Below, piece by piece: positions 35,991-46,775 of a stretch of DNA of 64,000 nt. This stretch comes from Dryococelus australis. Taxonomy: Eukaryota; Arthropoda; Insecta; Phasmatodea; Phasmatidae. A model generated the notes under the pieces. That model was not told where the DNA came from. It ran no database searches and saw only the letters and a program-made list of their open reading frames with translations. Every line of letters starts with the position of its first letter. Position 1 is the first letter of the stretch. A program made the translations under genes and the position numbers. The stretch lies in contig CM056999.1 in assembly GCA_029891345.1 (NCBI GenBank), positions 24,959,418 through 25,023,417 on the forward strand, read 5' to 3'.

Positions 35991-36484
35991 ATGGGTCTTC
36001 CTAAATATGCCGGCCGACCTCATGAAGACCCGGTGTCATTCACAGACGAGTGTGAGAAAGAACTGACAGACTTTAACATACCCGAGAGAGAGTGGATTAG
36101 TTCAGTCGAGTGACAACTTACCGGCAAAGCCACTGAATGGTGGGAATGGTACAGGGAATTCATATCTGACTTACATCAACTGTGTAAATGACTAGCGGAC
36201 TACTTCACTGGCGAAGAGGTAGTAGCAAAACTCACAATGGAGTTCTATAGCAAAAATGCAGGAACCTTCCGAGGATGCAGAAATATTAATTACGTGACAG
36301 GAACAGATGTACCACAGCATTTTCCTGACTGGGAGCGAAGCCCATTCTGTGCGAAACATTGGGAATATGCTACTACCCAAACTTCAAAACATATTGCTCG
36401 TGCCCTGACCAGCTACTCTGGACGAACTAGTAGACCAATCCAGCGAAGCTGCACAGAACTATAAAGCGCAGGCTATTCTCAATA
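35991..36484 (+). pseudogene. Ty3/gypsy gag (capsid region)
   Basis: A frame from ATG at 35,991 reads GLPKYAGRPHEDPVSFTDEC, a common start of the capsid region, then GKATEWWEWYREF after a stop at 36,108. In other frames come NMLLPKLQNILLVP and ATLDELVDQSSEAAQNYKAQ (36,364-36,472), matching the later part of gypsy capsid proteins. Gag forms the particle in which reverse transcription takes place. At least two stops and two frame changes make it inactive. It lies between the PHD-like segment and the zinc knuckle. Confidence 0.75.
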
Positions 36485-36489
36485 AACCG

Positions 36490-37068
36490 ATGGCCATCAA
36501 GGCCAGCGACAACCGATTGACTCTAACAGAACCGGAGACAGTTCCAAGTGTTGGCTCTGCCCAGGACATCACTACAACAAATATTGTCCTAGAAGGAACT
36601 CCGGGACGAGAAACCCAAGCCAGAGATACCATAGTAGAACTGAAAACCGACCTGTATCAAACAACCCACCACTCAGGGAGACGTCGTTGGGAAACGCTGA
36701 AGCCTGGGTGTGAAGCGGGCCCACGCAGGCCCACGCAACCGGCATGGCTGGGACCATATCCAAAGATTAATAATGAGGAAGTTTTTTCAGCAGCCCCTCA
36801 TATCGAAATAGAAATTAACGGCTACCGGGCATTGGCTCTTCTGGATTCTGCCCCAACAGGGAATTTTATTTGTGCCGGCCTTCTTAGCAAAAAGCATCTT
36901 CAACAGCTCCAACCCCACAAGAGCAGGGCAGTAATGGCTCAGCAAGGTGCAACCTTACATGTTGATGGCTGCATCACTCTAGAAGTCAGCTTACACCGAA
37001 ACTCAAACGCCGCAGAGTTCATTGTCAGTTCCACCCTAACTGAAGCGGTTATACTCGGATGCTCATGA
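36490..37068 (+). pseudogene. retropepsin-like protease ORF
   Basis: This 192-codon frame is open. From about codon 100 it reads as an aspartic protease: IEIEINGYRALALLDSAPTG with the active-site Asp at 36,844-36,846 (D-S-A instead of the usual D-S/T-G), and VILGCS near the end, the C-terminal hydrophobic-Gly block. The first 90 codons overlap the zinc knuckle region in another frame and are probably not translated in this frame. It would process Gag-Pol. The odd active site and missing end suggest decay. Confidence 0.65.
36549..36587 (+). pseudogene. gag zinc knuckle, one residue short
   Basis: The sequence reads C-WL-C-PGH-H-YNKY-C. The usual C-X2-C-X4-H-X4-C is reduced to C-X2-C-X3-H-X4-C, so one residue between the second Cys and the His is missing. 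It follows the capsid part and is in a different frame from the protease ORF. Confidence 0.65.
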
Positions 37069-37206
37069 CTACACCAGCAACAGTGCACCATTGATCACGC
37101 TAAACAACGTGTATACCTCTGGGAAATATATCGAGTCACAGTAAACTGGGAACGCAGCCCAGAACTCATATTTCCTGAGGCCCTTAATCCATAATTAATC
37201 AACGAG

Positions 37207-38150
37207 TTGGGTGGACACGCTTTCAATGAATTGAAAACAGTACTAGACGAACACCTAGGAGCATTCGGACATGGAGGGAGACTCCAAAAAACCAGGTTGA
37301 TACAACATGAGTTATGGACGACGATCCAGGCACCAGTATACTGCCGGCCCTATCGAGTATCAAAACGGCGAAGACAAAGTAATCATGGACCAAGTTAATG
37401 ACATGAAAAAACAAGGGATAGTGGAACCGTCAAACTCACCTTTCAATTCAGTCATGGTAGTAGTACCCAAGAAAGACGGCAAACTGCGATTCTCTGTGAA
37501 CTATAAAGCACTAAATGAAGTGACTCACCCTATAGTCTCCCAGCAATCAACCTGTCACACACACTGCAAGGTATAGGGGAAGCAAAAATCTTCACCACCT
37601 TTGACATATAGACGGGGTACTGGCAGATAGCCGTAAATACACAGCCTTCACCACTCCAGAAGAAGAGACTTTGCAATTTAGAGTAATGCCTTTCAGGCTT
37701 AAAAATGCTCTGGCCACATTCTAATGCCTCATGTCTGCTGAATTACTCACCGGATACATAGGCGAGTTTTGTTTCGCCTACTTAGACGACGTACTAATTT
37801 ATTCACAAACCTGGGAGGAACATCTAACCCACATCCAACGTGTAGTTGAAAGACTAGGACAACACGGCATCACCTGAAAACTATTCAAGTTCTTCTTCAG
37901 GAAGGTAGTATCACCCAGAGGAAATTTGCAGCAACAGAAGTCAATCTGAGCTATAGAAGAGGCAGAAAAACTCACTAATAAGCAACTACACCGTTACTCA
38001 GTATTGTGCAACTGGTTACGTGAATTGGTTCCGAACATGGCTAACCTGATGGTACCTTTACATCCGCTCCTCAAAAAGGAAACTAGATTGAAATGGGGGG
38101 CTGAGCAACAGCAAGCATTCCAAGCACTAATAAAAATTCTTTAAAGAAAT
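37207..38150 (+). pseudogene. Ty3/gypsy reverse transcriptase
   Basis: The segment carries the RT blocks in order: an N-terminal entry (PVYCRPYRVS), VVVPKKDGKLRFSVNYKALN, FTTFDI followed by a stop where GYWQI continues, FRVMPFRLKNALATF, and the catalytic FAYLDDVLIYS with YLDD at 37,779-37,790. The thumb region follows (EEHLTHIQRVVERL) and ends in a stop. It copies the element RNA to DNA in the particle. The YLDD box is kept, but stops at about 37,610, 37,723 and 37,876 and frame changes make the enzyme nonfunctional. Confidence 0.88.
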
Positions 38151-38159
38151 ACATCAACT

Positions 38160-38440
38160 ACATTGACCCCAGGGAGATGCACCACTTATCCTCTTCAGAC
38201 CAACGCCTGTCGAACTGGATTAGGGGGAGTTCTATATCAAACCGGTAAGGATAACAAACCTCAAGTGATCGCTTACGCATCCACCAGATTAAACAAAAAA
38301 TTACAAAAATATCACACTAATGAGCAGGAATGACTCACAGTGATATGGGCTTTACCATTTAGGACGCCATTTTATATTACGTACTGACTCTGAAGTGCTC
38401 CAGTGGCTAAAAGAATCCCGCAATGTGAAAACCTAACTTG
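38160..38440 (+). pseudogene. Ty3/gypsy RNase H
   Basis: TYPLQTNACRTGLGGVLYQ is the first RNase H block; the usual catalytic Asp is Asn here (38,202-38,204). VIAYASTRLNKKLQKYHTNE follows with the conserved Glu region, then a stop, and LRTDSEVLQWLKE retains the later catalytic Asp. The domain would degrade the RNA strand of the hybrid. The changed residue and stops mark it as dead. Confidence 0.8.
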
Positions 38441-38639
38441 TTTGGTGGGATATGTTCCTTACAGAATTTGACTTTGAGGTGCAAAATTGCCCGGAGAAAG
38501 AAAACAAACTGCCTGATGCTCGTTCACGACAACCAAGCTTGGAGGACAGTGAAAAGGCGGAAGAAAACTGGGACAAGATGGCGTCGCCCGCACCACCTGT
38601 AACCTCAATTTCAATCAAAGAACAAATCTGACTCCTTCA

Positions 38640-39760
38640 ACTTCAAATAAATAAACACCAGCACTCCACCAACAAGATGACCTCGAGATTCGCAGATTAT
38701 TAGAACATAATCCACAACATTTCAAATTAGAAGATTATGTGGTCTGGACCGAAAGTGGACAACCTGCTGCCCCATGGAAGATATGGGTACAACAGGCACT
38801 AAGGGAAGACTTGTGCCACCACCACCACCACCACCACGATCATCTACAGGCCGGCCACCCCGGAATGCATGAAACCCTGTTGGGTATAGCGAACGGTTAC
38901 GGCTGGGATGGTATGAGCTGAGACATGTGGCATTACGTCAGCCAATGCCAGACATGCTGTCAAGGGAAGGCCTATCCCCGAGTACCGCTAACAGCCAAAC
39001 CCAGGAGACCTAAAACAGCCTGGACGCACCTAGCAGCCGACCTCATGGGCATATCTACCCCAGGAGTACTAAAGGCAATCGGTACTTATTGGTAGTAACC
39101 AATCTCTTCTCCAAATTCGTAGAGGCATTCCTTCTACCCAGCCAAGAGACCACGTCGATAATCAGGAAGCTTGAGAACAAAATGTTCACTCATTGGGGTT
39201 ACCCGCAAGTCTTCATTACGGATAACAGAACAAGATTTATGAACACCCAATGGCAATTAGGGTGCAACCATTGGGGATTAGAGACATGGACCACACCACC
39301 TTACCACCCGCAGGCCAACCCCACTGAACGGAGGAACCAGGAAATTAAGAAATGCCTCTATCAGTGTGGGTAACGACCATAACCACTGGGCTAAACATAT
39401 CCCCACCACTTTATTTGCACTCCATAGGCAAACTAATGAGGCAGTCGACACCAGCTTTAGTCAACTTCTATGCCAGCCACTTCAAAGACCTGAATACTGG
39501 CAATGGAGGGTGAGCCGACCAACATGCCGCAACTCAAGGATGTGAGGCTAGCCTCATTAGCCCACACAAAGTGAGCCCGAGATGCTCAAGAGGAAAAGCA
39601 GTGCTTGTAAAAAGTCAGCTGTTAAGTAAGGCCAGCACCAAATTCAGCGCCGGCATAGCCTGTAAGTAGGAGGGACCATATAAGGTGGTAGGCCAACAAG
39701 ACCATGTTTACTGGTATAAGATATCCGAGGCTGCATTCGGAAAACAACATGAGGCCAGAT
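38640..39760 (+). pseudogene. Ty3/gypsy integrase with GPY/F-type end
   Basis: The zinc-binding N-terminal part shows AGHPGMHETLLG and CQTCCQGK; the DNA around it includes a run of seven or eight CAC/CCA-coded His (38,814-38,837), a small microsatellite expansion. The core has AADLMGIST (probable first Asp), VVTNLFSKFVEAF, ITDNRTRF (second Asp) and PYHPQANPTERRNQEIK (Glu), with 34 residues between the last two catalytic residues. EGPYKVVGQQDHVYWYKIS near 39,670 is the GPY/F segment. Stops near 38,921 and 39,371 and frame changes inactivate it. Confidence 0.85.
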
Positions 39761-40163
39761 GAACCCCTTCCCGAGAGGAATGCCTGACAGGGATAATGAA
39801 ATATGAACCACCAAAGTCTTTGACACCTTGGGTACAGAAGACGACCCGGCCGAAATAGCACAAGGTCTAATAGCCCCACCACCACCAATTGAAATATGGG
39901 CACCCAGGACATACACTGCCAGCCAAGCAGCCCCACCGTCGAGGGATTGGCAAATGGGACCACCCAAACACAGAGGAGCAGTTTCCATTAGATCACTGCC
40001 CTCAACACCTACCAGTTACACTCGCAAACGTCACGCCTGGCGCGAAAGAACCATCTCAGCAGGCAGTGAGGTCTCTTGGCGGAGTCCAAGGAACTAAGAA
40101 TCCAGACAAGGAACTGGCCACTCCAGCTGAATTTCAGAACGATGGGAACCTCCACCAGAAAAG

Positions 40164-40985
40164 GTGGTGGAAGATGTTCACAGTCCTCCGCCACCACTTA
40201 CTAGTACTACAGAACCTAGGTTTAACACATCCCTCCTAGCAATAGAGTCCATTGCGGACCCAGAGTTAGTACCACTAGCGGTAACCATGCTGCCCAGTCC
40301 CGCCAACACCAACGGGCACCCAGCACAAACTGTACAAGAGGCATCTTTAGAGGTCAGCGAGGAAAAGGATACTACCAAGCTCCCTCAGACCGCTATCCAG
40401 GTGACAGATCATGTGGTCCACAAATTCAGTAACGACCGGCACACGCCAGCTGAACGTACTTGTGCTCAATCTACTAAAGTCCCTGATGATGAGGAGCTCG
40501 ACAGCACACTCACTCGAGGACCAATTAGTACGCCAGAGGTGGCTAGCACCAGTGAAGCTGACATGCTCCAACCACAAACTGACGATGTTCAAATCACATC
40601 AGTGAACCCGAGTACCATTGAGGAGGTAGGGACACCCCTCTCACCAGTAGCTCCAACTGACGTAGGTAGCAGTACTGTCCAGCAGCCACACCGCCAGGAG
40701 AAATCTTTGCCATTCAACTCAAGTGCTGCCAAAGTGTTAGGGCCATCCCTCCGTCTGGTCAATAGAATGGATGTTGATGTCTCCAATGGCACCCAGAAAC
40801 TGTCTACCCCTCGGGTAGGAACCCTTGCAGTTGAGGTGGAGGGCCCTGGAGGACTGCTTTCTCGCACTGCCTCATCGTCCTTGGTAGCTGTGTCCTCCTC
40901 AACGGTTGCCGCAGAAGACGATGCCCCAGCGCCCCGTGCTGAACCTCGAAGGTTGATGCCCCCTCGACCCGCCAAAGCTGGATAA
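40164..40985 (+). CDS. Ser/Thr/Pro-rich ORF downstream of integrase, probable pol tail
   Basis: A 273-codon frame, the longest in the window, stays open at the 3' side of a dead pol. It is rich in Ser, Thr, Pro, Ala and Glu, has no Cys-pair or membrane segment, and ends in a basic, proline-rich RAEPRRLMPPRPAKAG. Long low-complexity C-terminal extensions follow the integrase of some Ty3/gypsy elements, so a disordered pol tail is the first choice; an unrelated third ORF is possible. A 169-codon frame is open on the other strand as well (40,589-41,098), so part of the openness reflects the GC-richer composition. An env is unlikely: no signal peptide or transmembrane helix. Confidence 0.45.
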   Translation: MVEDVHSPPPPLTSTTEPRFNTSLLAIESIADPELVPLAVTMLPSPANTNGHPAQTVQEASLEVSEEKDTTKLPQTAIQVTDHVVHKFSNDRHTPAERTCAQSTKVPDDEELDSTLTRGPISTPEVASTSEADMLQPQTDDVQITSVNPSTIEEVGTPLSPVAPTDVGSSTVQQPHRQEKSLPFNSSAAKVLGPSLRLVNRMDVDVSNGTQKLSTPRVGTLAVEVEGPGGLLSRTASSSLVAVSSSTVAAEDDAPAPRAEPRRLMPPRPAKAG

Positions 40986-42713
40986 ACGCCTGGCCGGTAC
41001 AAAGAATCGCCATGGCGACCCACGGTACATTTTACGTGGCCGTATTCGACACAAGCGACTAACAAGTAAGTCAGTGCTCCGTAACTCGATGCCGCCAACC
41101 GGTGAAATAAAAAAAACTATAAGGAATCGTTATAGCCCTACTTTTAGCTGAGCCTCACTTTCCAATAGCCACAGAACAAACAATTAGTTGAGTAGTGTAC
41201 CATTATTAGCCACACTTCCGCTAGCTATTGACGACATGGTACGAGTAGCCAGAACAGACAGTGTATTGAGTAGCAGTTATTTGCTCTTAGTTATAATTTT
41301 GTGTTATATTATGGGCACATTAAAGGCCCTTCTTTAAAGACAGACAATTCAAGGCATCAGTTAACAGTTGCCAGTACAACAGGTATAAAACAATATGAGA
41401 ACGCATAGCAGTCAGTAACTATGCTAATCACTAGTAAACTCAGTAGACCTTTATCAACAGCAAACTTTGTTTAAATGCACAGGTGAAACTACGAACAGAC
41501 TACGAAAGAGACATAATGTGGAATTGGTAGTTAAACAGCCATTCCCAACATAGTGCTACACTTAGTTATCACCTAGTAAATAGATATATATATATATATA
41601 CAGTGGCCAACAGCCCACGTGAGGACAGGTAACACCGATAGACACTCACCACAGTGGCAGTGTTACACGAAGATAAAGACTTTATAGTGTACCTTAGATG
41701 TGAGAAATTAACATGGAGAATAAGTTAGTTTAGTGTAGTACAATTAATGAATTTATTTTATGTAAATTAGGTACGTCTATAAATATTGTAATATGTTTTC
41801 ACTGCAATGTGTTTCATCTATCAGGGTAATTGTTAATTTATACATTTTGCAGCAATCAAGTATAACTTTGACTGAGAGTCAAACCCGAAAAACTAAGCCC
41901 CAGGGCTTCATTGTACTCCAGTACAAAGAACAGCTAAAGTGCATAATAAATCAAGTGATATTATATTGATTTTATGCCATGTTTACTTTGTAGGGTGGTC
42001 TTGTTCAACATGTTATATTTGTGTACTCACATTTTCAATAGGTCGCTCGCCAGCCCTGGGTAACAGAAGGCCTGGGGTTGGCAAACTCTTTATGTTGCAT
42101 GTAACTGTTGGCTTGCGTTGAGACCTACATATTGCCTAAAAGATTCAGCCAGGGTTTCCTCTAACCTAATACATCACCGCAAGCATTGCGAATCTTCTTC
42201 TCCTCCTGTATTCTGCGAGTAAGGCTGTGTATATAAGTGTTTCTCCATTGTTTTTAGGTGCCTTTTTTTATTTGTGTAATTCTTTTTGCAGATTTCAATT
42301 GCATATATTTTATATTACGTAACCACAGTGTGTATGCTGTAATTGTTACTGCACGTCTATTATTGTTCGCGTGGGACACCCGGTACACCGCGTAAACTTT
42401 GACAGTAATATCTCCACAGAGGGGTAATCATGTTAGCAGCAAGGGGAAGATAGGAAGAACTGCCCGCAGTAAGAGTGAGACAGAACTACGGCTATCTCTT
42501 TGCCCGGCCCGAAGTGTTTCCACGCTGCCCCAGCACATAGAGCAAGCGCCAAGACAGATGCCAAACCCCTAAACCTGAATGAACCTGCCTAGGAGTACAT
42601 TTTACTGAAACGGCTCACAGATATTTTGAACTTCTAGACCTTCCAAAGAACGGGGATCTGCTAGCTGTCCCCCACTCCACCTATACTGATGATGGATGAG
42701 CCTGCGTCACAAC
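40986..42713 (+). other. 3' non-coding part of the Ty3/gypsy element
   Basis: No coding motif recognised. Holds a short (TA)n at 41,583-41,600 and an AT-rich middle; ends at the polypurine tract. Confidence 0.5.
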
Positions 42714-42723
42714 GGAGGGGGGG
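42714..42723 (+). promoter_or_regulatory. polypurine tract
   Basis: GGAGGGGGGG followed by CGAAT lies directly before the TGATG start of the 3' LTR, the expected place for plus-strand DNA priming. Confidence 0.75.
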
Positions 42724-43205
42724 CGAATTGATGTGTGCCGCTTACACTACTATATTATAAACAACTACAGCTCATCCATGTGCAACTACAAACCACAGGA
42801 ACTAGCTACCTGATGTCATACAGGAAGTGCTCTCGCCAGAGACATGGAAGATACTTGGTTTCCCAGAATGTTCCTGAACTGCCCTTCTCCATGTATTAAA
42901 AGTGTTTACACACGTGAAGGAGCAAACAAAGCATGGCATGTTACGAATGTGTAGAGAGTGCCTTCAACTGAAAGGCACTTTGGAATCGCAGTATGAAAGA
43001 TATTTAAAGCAGCCACGTAATGCACCAGCTCCCCCTGATGCATATGGCAGACAGAATGTCGCCACACCACTGAAGGTAGCTGAGCGCCCGATGTGATACC
43101 ACAAGCATGAGAGGGTAGTTATCCTACCCCGCACACTCCAGACAGACCTCACAGGGGCATGTCACACCTCCCACTCCGGGCTCGCCGCTCACTCCAGAGG
43201 AACAG

Positions 43206-43213
43206 TATATAAG
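43206..43213 (+). promoter_or_regulatory. TATA box, 3' LTR
   Basis: TATATAAGGAAGTG stands 477 bases into the LTR and parallels the 5' copy. Confidence 0.55.
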
Positions 43214-43827
43214 GAAGTGTACGGCCGAGGTCGGCAGTTCATCTCCAGTAGCTCGCCTGAATACTCCTTGTGCTAGGGCTCTCTACTGAACACTAGACCC
43301 TCACTGTCCTCTCCAAGAACTTCCAGTTCTCCAGTGGCTGCAGCCACCATCAGCCAGAGGCTTTTACCACCTCTTGGTAATTGCCATCACAAGAAGTTTT
43401 GTCTATCTGAAGACATTGAACACGACTTAACACTTGAGTTGTTGTGACAACCTGATCCTTCAGCTGTCACTACTTGCTGGTAGTGGCTCCTCAGTTAAAG
43501 TTAGGGCCTCTGCTAGGCAAACCCAGTTAGTGCTAGTTGCAATAGTAAAGCTATTTTATTTCCCTTTTACTTCAGTAGCCTAGAAGCAGGTCACCTTCAC
43601 CCATTAATGCATAGGTTAAGTACTTTCGTAGCACAGACTTGTTAGTTGCGTTTACAAGTTACCTAGGTGTTTATTGTCTAAATAAATACCTAATCTTGAA
43701 CGTATCCATGAATTCCTTGTTGTAGTACTATAGCCTATGTACAGCAGTATTGACCGACAAGTGGTAAGCATTCGGCAGAGAGTTTAACCTAGAATAGAAC
43801 ATCAGTCCCCCTTCAGAGGTCTGTTAG

Positions 43828-44244
43828 TTGAAACAACTCCAACTGAGTCTCTCACCAGAGCGCCTAGCTAAAGTGAGTAATAATCTTTGGGGTATTGGAG
43901 GCCCGACGTTTGTGGTTACACCCCGCAGTGGCAGGAAGGCGGTCTACGACCCACAACTCCAGGTACTTGCAATGTTAGGCAGTCAAGGAGCGCACCGGCA
44001 GCCATTGTCGGCTTACACTATAAAGTCAGGGATTGTCGATTGCTTGTCACCAACAGTAAATCTGGTACCCTATCAGATTATGCCATTCCACAGCAAGCAT
44101 GGAGCTCAAAGAGCATTTAAGAAGGCAGAGTTCAGTGCTGCCAAGCAGGTCTGTGCAGCGAACGTCGTTACGCCAGAAGTCAACACTCTTAAGGGGCAGG
44201 CCCAAGCCACCTGTAGTGCAGCGAGACCGACCTCACCCGTCTGA
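43828..44244 (+). CDS. LTR-internal ORF, 3' copy (138 codons open)
   Basis: This is the counterpart of 34,454-35,029 and is open across the site that is TAG in the 5' LTR (CAG here). It ends early at TGA (44,242-44,244), where the 5' copy reads TCA. The deletion of about 103 bases removed its upstream part. Key shared blocks are SPERLAKVSNNLWGIG and FSAAKQVCAANVVTPEV. Unknown family; see the 5' copy. Confidence 0.45.
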   Translation: MKQLQLSLSPERLAKVSNNLWGIGGPTFVVTPRSGRKAVYDPQLQVLAMLGSQGAHRQPLSAYTIKSGIVDCLSPTVNLVPYQIMPFHSKHGAQRAFKKAEFSAAKQVCAANVVTPEVNTLKGQAQATCSAARPTSPV

Positions 44245-44594
44245 ACCTCTGTGTTTCACTCTAACCTGGTACAAAGTGGTTATGATGTATATCCAGTAAT
44301 CGGGGCCCTAATTAGTGATAGTGACACCAGGATCGGAGAGCCAACCCGCACATTGGCAGCTGGGCCAGCACGGAGTGGAACCGCCGCCATCATGCAGACC
44401 ACTATAGTAACCTGTCTTTCCACCACATCCAGCGGAACCAAGGACTTTATATGAGAGTACATACCTAGTAGGCAGCCTACAAGGCAGACACTAGTATCTA
44501 GTAAGAAGGGAAATTGGGTTACCCTTGTAGCGTGACTGATGTAGCGCATAATAAAAGTCTCCTGCGTACTATAGTTAAACGACACACGTCATCA

Positions 44595-45193
44595 TTAAAT
44601 AAAGAAAACGTTATACACTAGACAACTAATGATGTAACAAAACAACTCCTTGTTTTGTTTTCCATGCAAAATTTACATAACACTTTCAAGCTTACATTTC
44701 ACTTAACCAAGTGTATGTAACGTACACAAGAAAATTTTATTAGGCTATTCCAAAAACCTAACAAACCTAGAAATATCATAGGATCGAAATTGCAATCTCT
44801 AACATGTAATTACTGTGCATGTAAAATCAAAATAAGCAAACACTATGCCAGGCAAGATGGCTGAAAATGCTGGCCATTGAAAAATGAAAGTAGCACAGCA
44901 TGTGAATACTGAAGGTAGTCACATAACGTTACTAGATTAAACACAGCAACAACACAATTACATGCAAAAGTAGTAAACAAGGTACTTTTATTGTTGCCAT
45001 AGAGAAAGAATGGCTCAAGAGACATAACACAGATATGAACTTAAAATGTCACACGTGCGAAAATCTGTAATGAATGAGACATGATAGCTCACATCGCAGA
45101 AATTGTTTAAGCACTCTTGTAGCTACCATTTGTAGACGAGCGTCTGTGTGGATTGTAAACATGTGGATGCTACCATTTGAATTGTGCCATTAC
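44595..45193. other. no recognisable feature
   Basis: AT-rich flank of the Ty3/gypsy element. Confidence 0.4.
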
Positions 45194-46775
45194 TATTAAC
45201 AAAACCTGCTACCATTTGTTACGTAAATGAAGTACATATAAGTTGCATGCTGGAAAACAGTAGTGCCATTCATTATAACAGCAGGTTACCATCAAACAAA
45301 ATAAATGTTGTTTACATGAATTCAATTTAATCGGAGGAACTTTTCTACAATTTCTACCACAAGGAGTTTAATTAAATAAAAATACATGTTTTCTGCAGAA
45401 TTGTAACCTTTGTATTTTCCATTAAATAAAAAAATACTATATTGCAACATGGAAACATGACTGCATTTCTAATGGATCAAATCATTACATCAGTACATTC
45501 CACTCTAGAATATTTTAAGCTCATTAGATTGAGATTTAAAAAACATTGACGTTAATTTAAAATTCATAATTTGCAATTAAAGACAATATAAATTAAGCCC
45601 CTCATATGATTTCCTTTTTGGTGAAAATAAACAGTATGTTGGTATTCCATATTTCACTATATTGAATACAATATTCTATTTGCTGAATTAAAATGAAATC
45701 ACATAATTTTATCTTGAGTTGAAAAAAATAGACTTTTAAAGTCTATCATGCAACAAAATTTTTTTTGTAAATGTTCGTATTTGATTGCTGTGCTGTGTCC
45801 GAGAAAATCCGGACAACAACATAAGCCATACTGCTCAATGAGCTGCTGGGAAACCATCCAGAAAGAAATATATACCCTCTGGAGCCAGAGAATCTAAACC
45901 AATTGGAATTAGATACATGACATAACACTTAAAAAAATTGAAAAAAAATTCCTTGTAGGAAAAATTGTTCATTAAGGAGAATTGAAACAACTCAACTTGA
46001 GGATGTGCAATCCTGCACATTGCCGGTCACCAAAATGAAATAAAAGAAGAAAAAAAATATTAGTCTACTATGTAGCGCTAAATTATATTTCCAGATAAAT
46101 ACACTGGTTAGATGTATAATAGGTTAAACGTACATTCTGTGACTTCATTCTTCCTTGATATCACCCAAGTTGCTGCTGCCAAGTGATGCGTCTAGTAGTC
46201 TTCGAGTCCAGTGTCCACGTGTGTCTGGTGAAGCATGTTTTACGCAGAGTAGTACATGAACTAGAACGTAGCCGGTGGAAGAATACACTTTTAGTTCCTG
46301 AGCTGTCAATAGATGGCACGGGATGAAGAAGTGCTCTTCTGGATGGTGTAAAGGGCCCTTTTCTTCTGTGGTGCGGCCTACAGACTGTGGACGCAGCAAA
46401 AATTTACAGTGCTGGGAAGCAGCACTTGAAGAGTTCGGGCACAGCAGGAATAAGAAATGCTGTAACTAAAAGTCACACCATCATTCGGTGCATCCGATAC
46501 GTGTGTTGCAAGCATGGGTGTTCTCACAGATATAGGCTGTGTGGAGTCCTTCTTGTCTGCCTGCTTTCCTGCCTGTGAGCTAGCTGGGACTTAAACTTAA
46601 CTTGTAAAGCCCACAGAAAAATAACAAGGTTGCCACAAATCCACTAAGTTATGATTCCCAAATACTAATTGCAGTTAAATAACATTGTTTCAAAATAACT
46701 GCAACCCATAAAATAAATGATATCCCATTTAAACATTTTTTAATTAAGTGCAGTTAAAAAAAAAAAAAAAAAACT
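45194..46775 (+). repeat. dispersed repeat, short copy (partner at 16,024-19,770)
   Basis: Begins CTGCTACCATTTGTTACGTA and follows the partner in order to CCACTAAGTTATGATTCCC and beyond, ending at TGCAGTT, an A run of about 18, then CTGCA. It lacks three internal blocks present in the long copy. The ORFs at 46,145-46,399 (minus) and 46,387-46,578 have no recognised domain. Confidence 0.65.

Larger units (their letters stand above)
33319..44594 (+). mobile_element. near full-length, inactivated Ty3/gypsy LTR retrotransposon (11.3 kb)
   Basis: Two long direct repeats (33,319-35,358 and 42,729-44,594) bracket a primer site, gag, zinc knuckle, protease, RT, RNase H, integrase and a polypurine tract in the order of Ty3/gypsy elements. 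Both repeats start TGATGTGT and end CATCA. By eye they differ at about 5-8% of aligned positions, and two deletions of roughly 100-125 bases shorten the 3' copy. All long coding regions have stops. No identical target duplication is seen (GTTAACAT before, TTAAATAA after), so it is old. Confidence 0.9.
42729..44594 (+). repeat. 3' LTR (about 1,866 bases)
   Basis: It starts TGATGTGTGCCG right after the polypurine tract and ends CACACGTCATCA. It matches the 5' LTR along its length but lacks the equivalents of 34,417-34,519 and of about 35,100-35,225. TATATAAG lies at 43,206, AATAAA at 43,679 and 44,550. Confidence 0.85.

Noticed and set aside
38814-38837. Poly-His run as a possible metal-binding tag
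   Set aside because: A (CCA/CAC)n microsatellite expansion inside the decayed integrase N-terminus.
40589-41098. 169-codon minus ORF opposite the pol-tail ORF
   Set aside because: Shadow of the plus-strand frame in GC-richer sequence; no domain or promoter.
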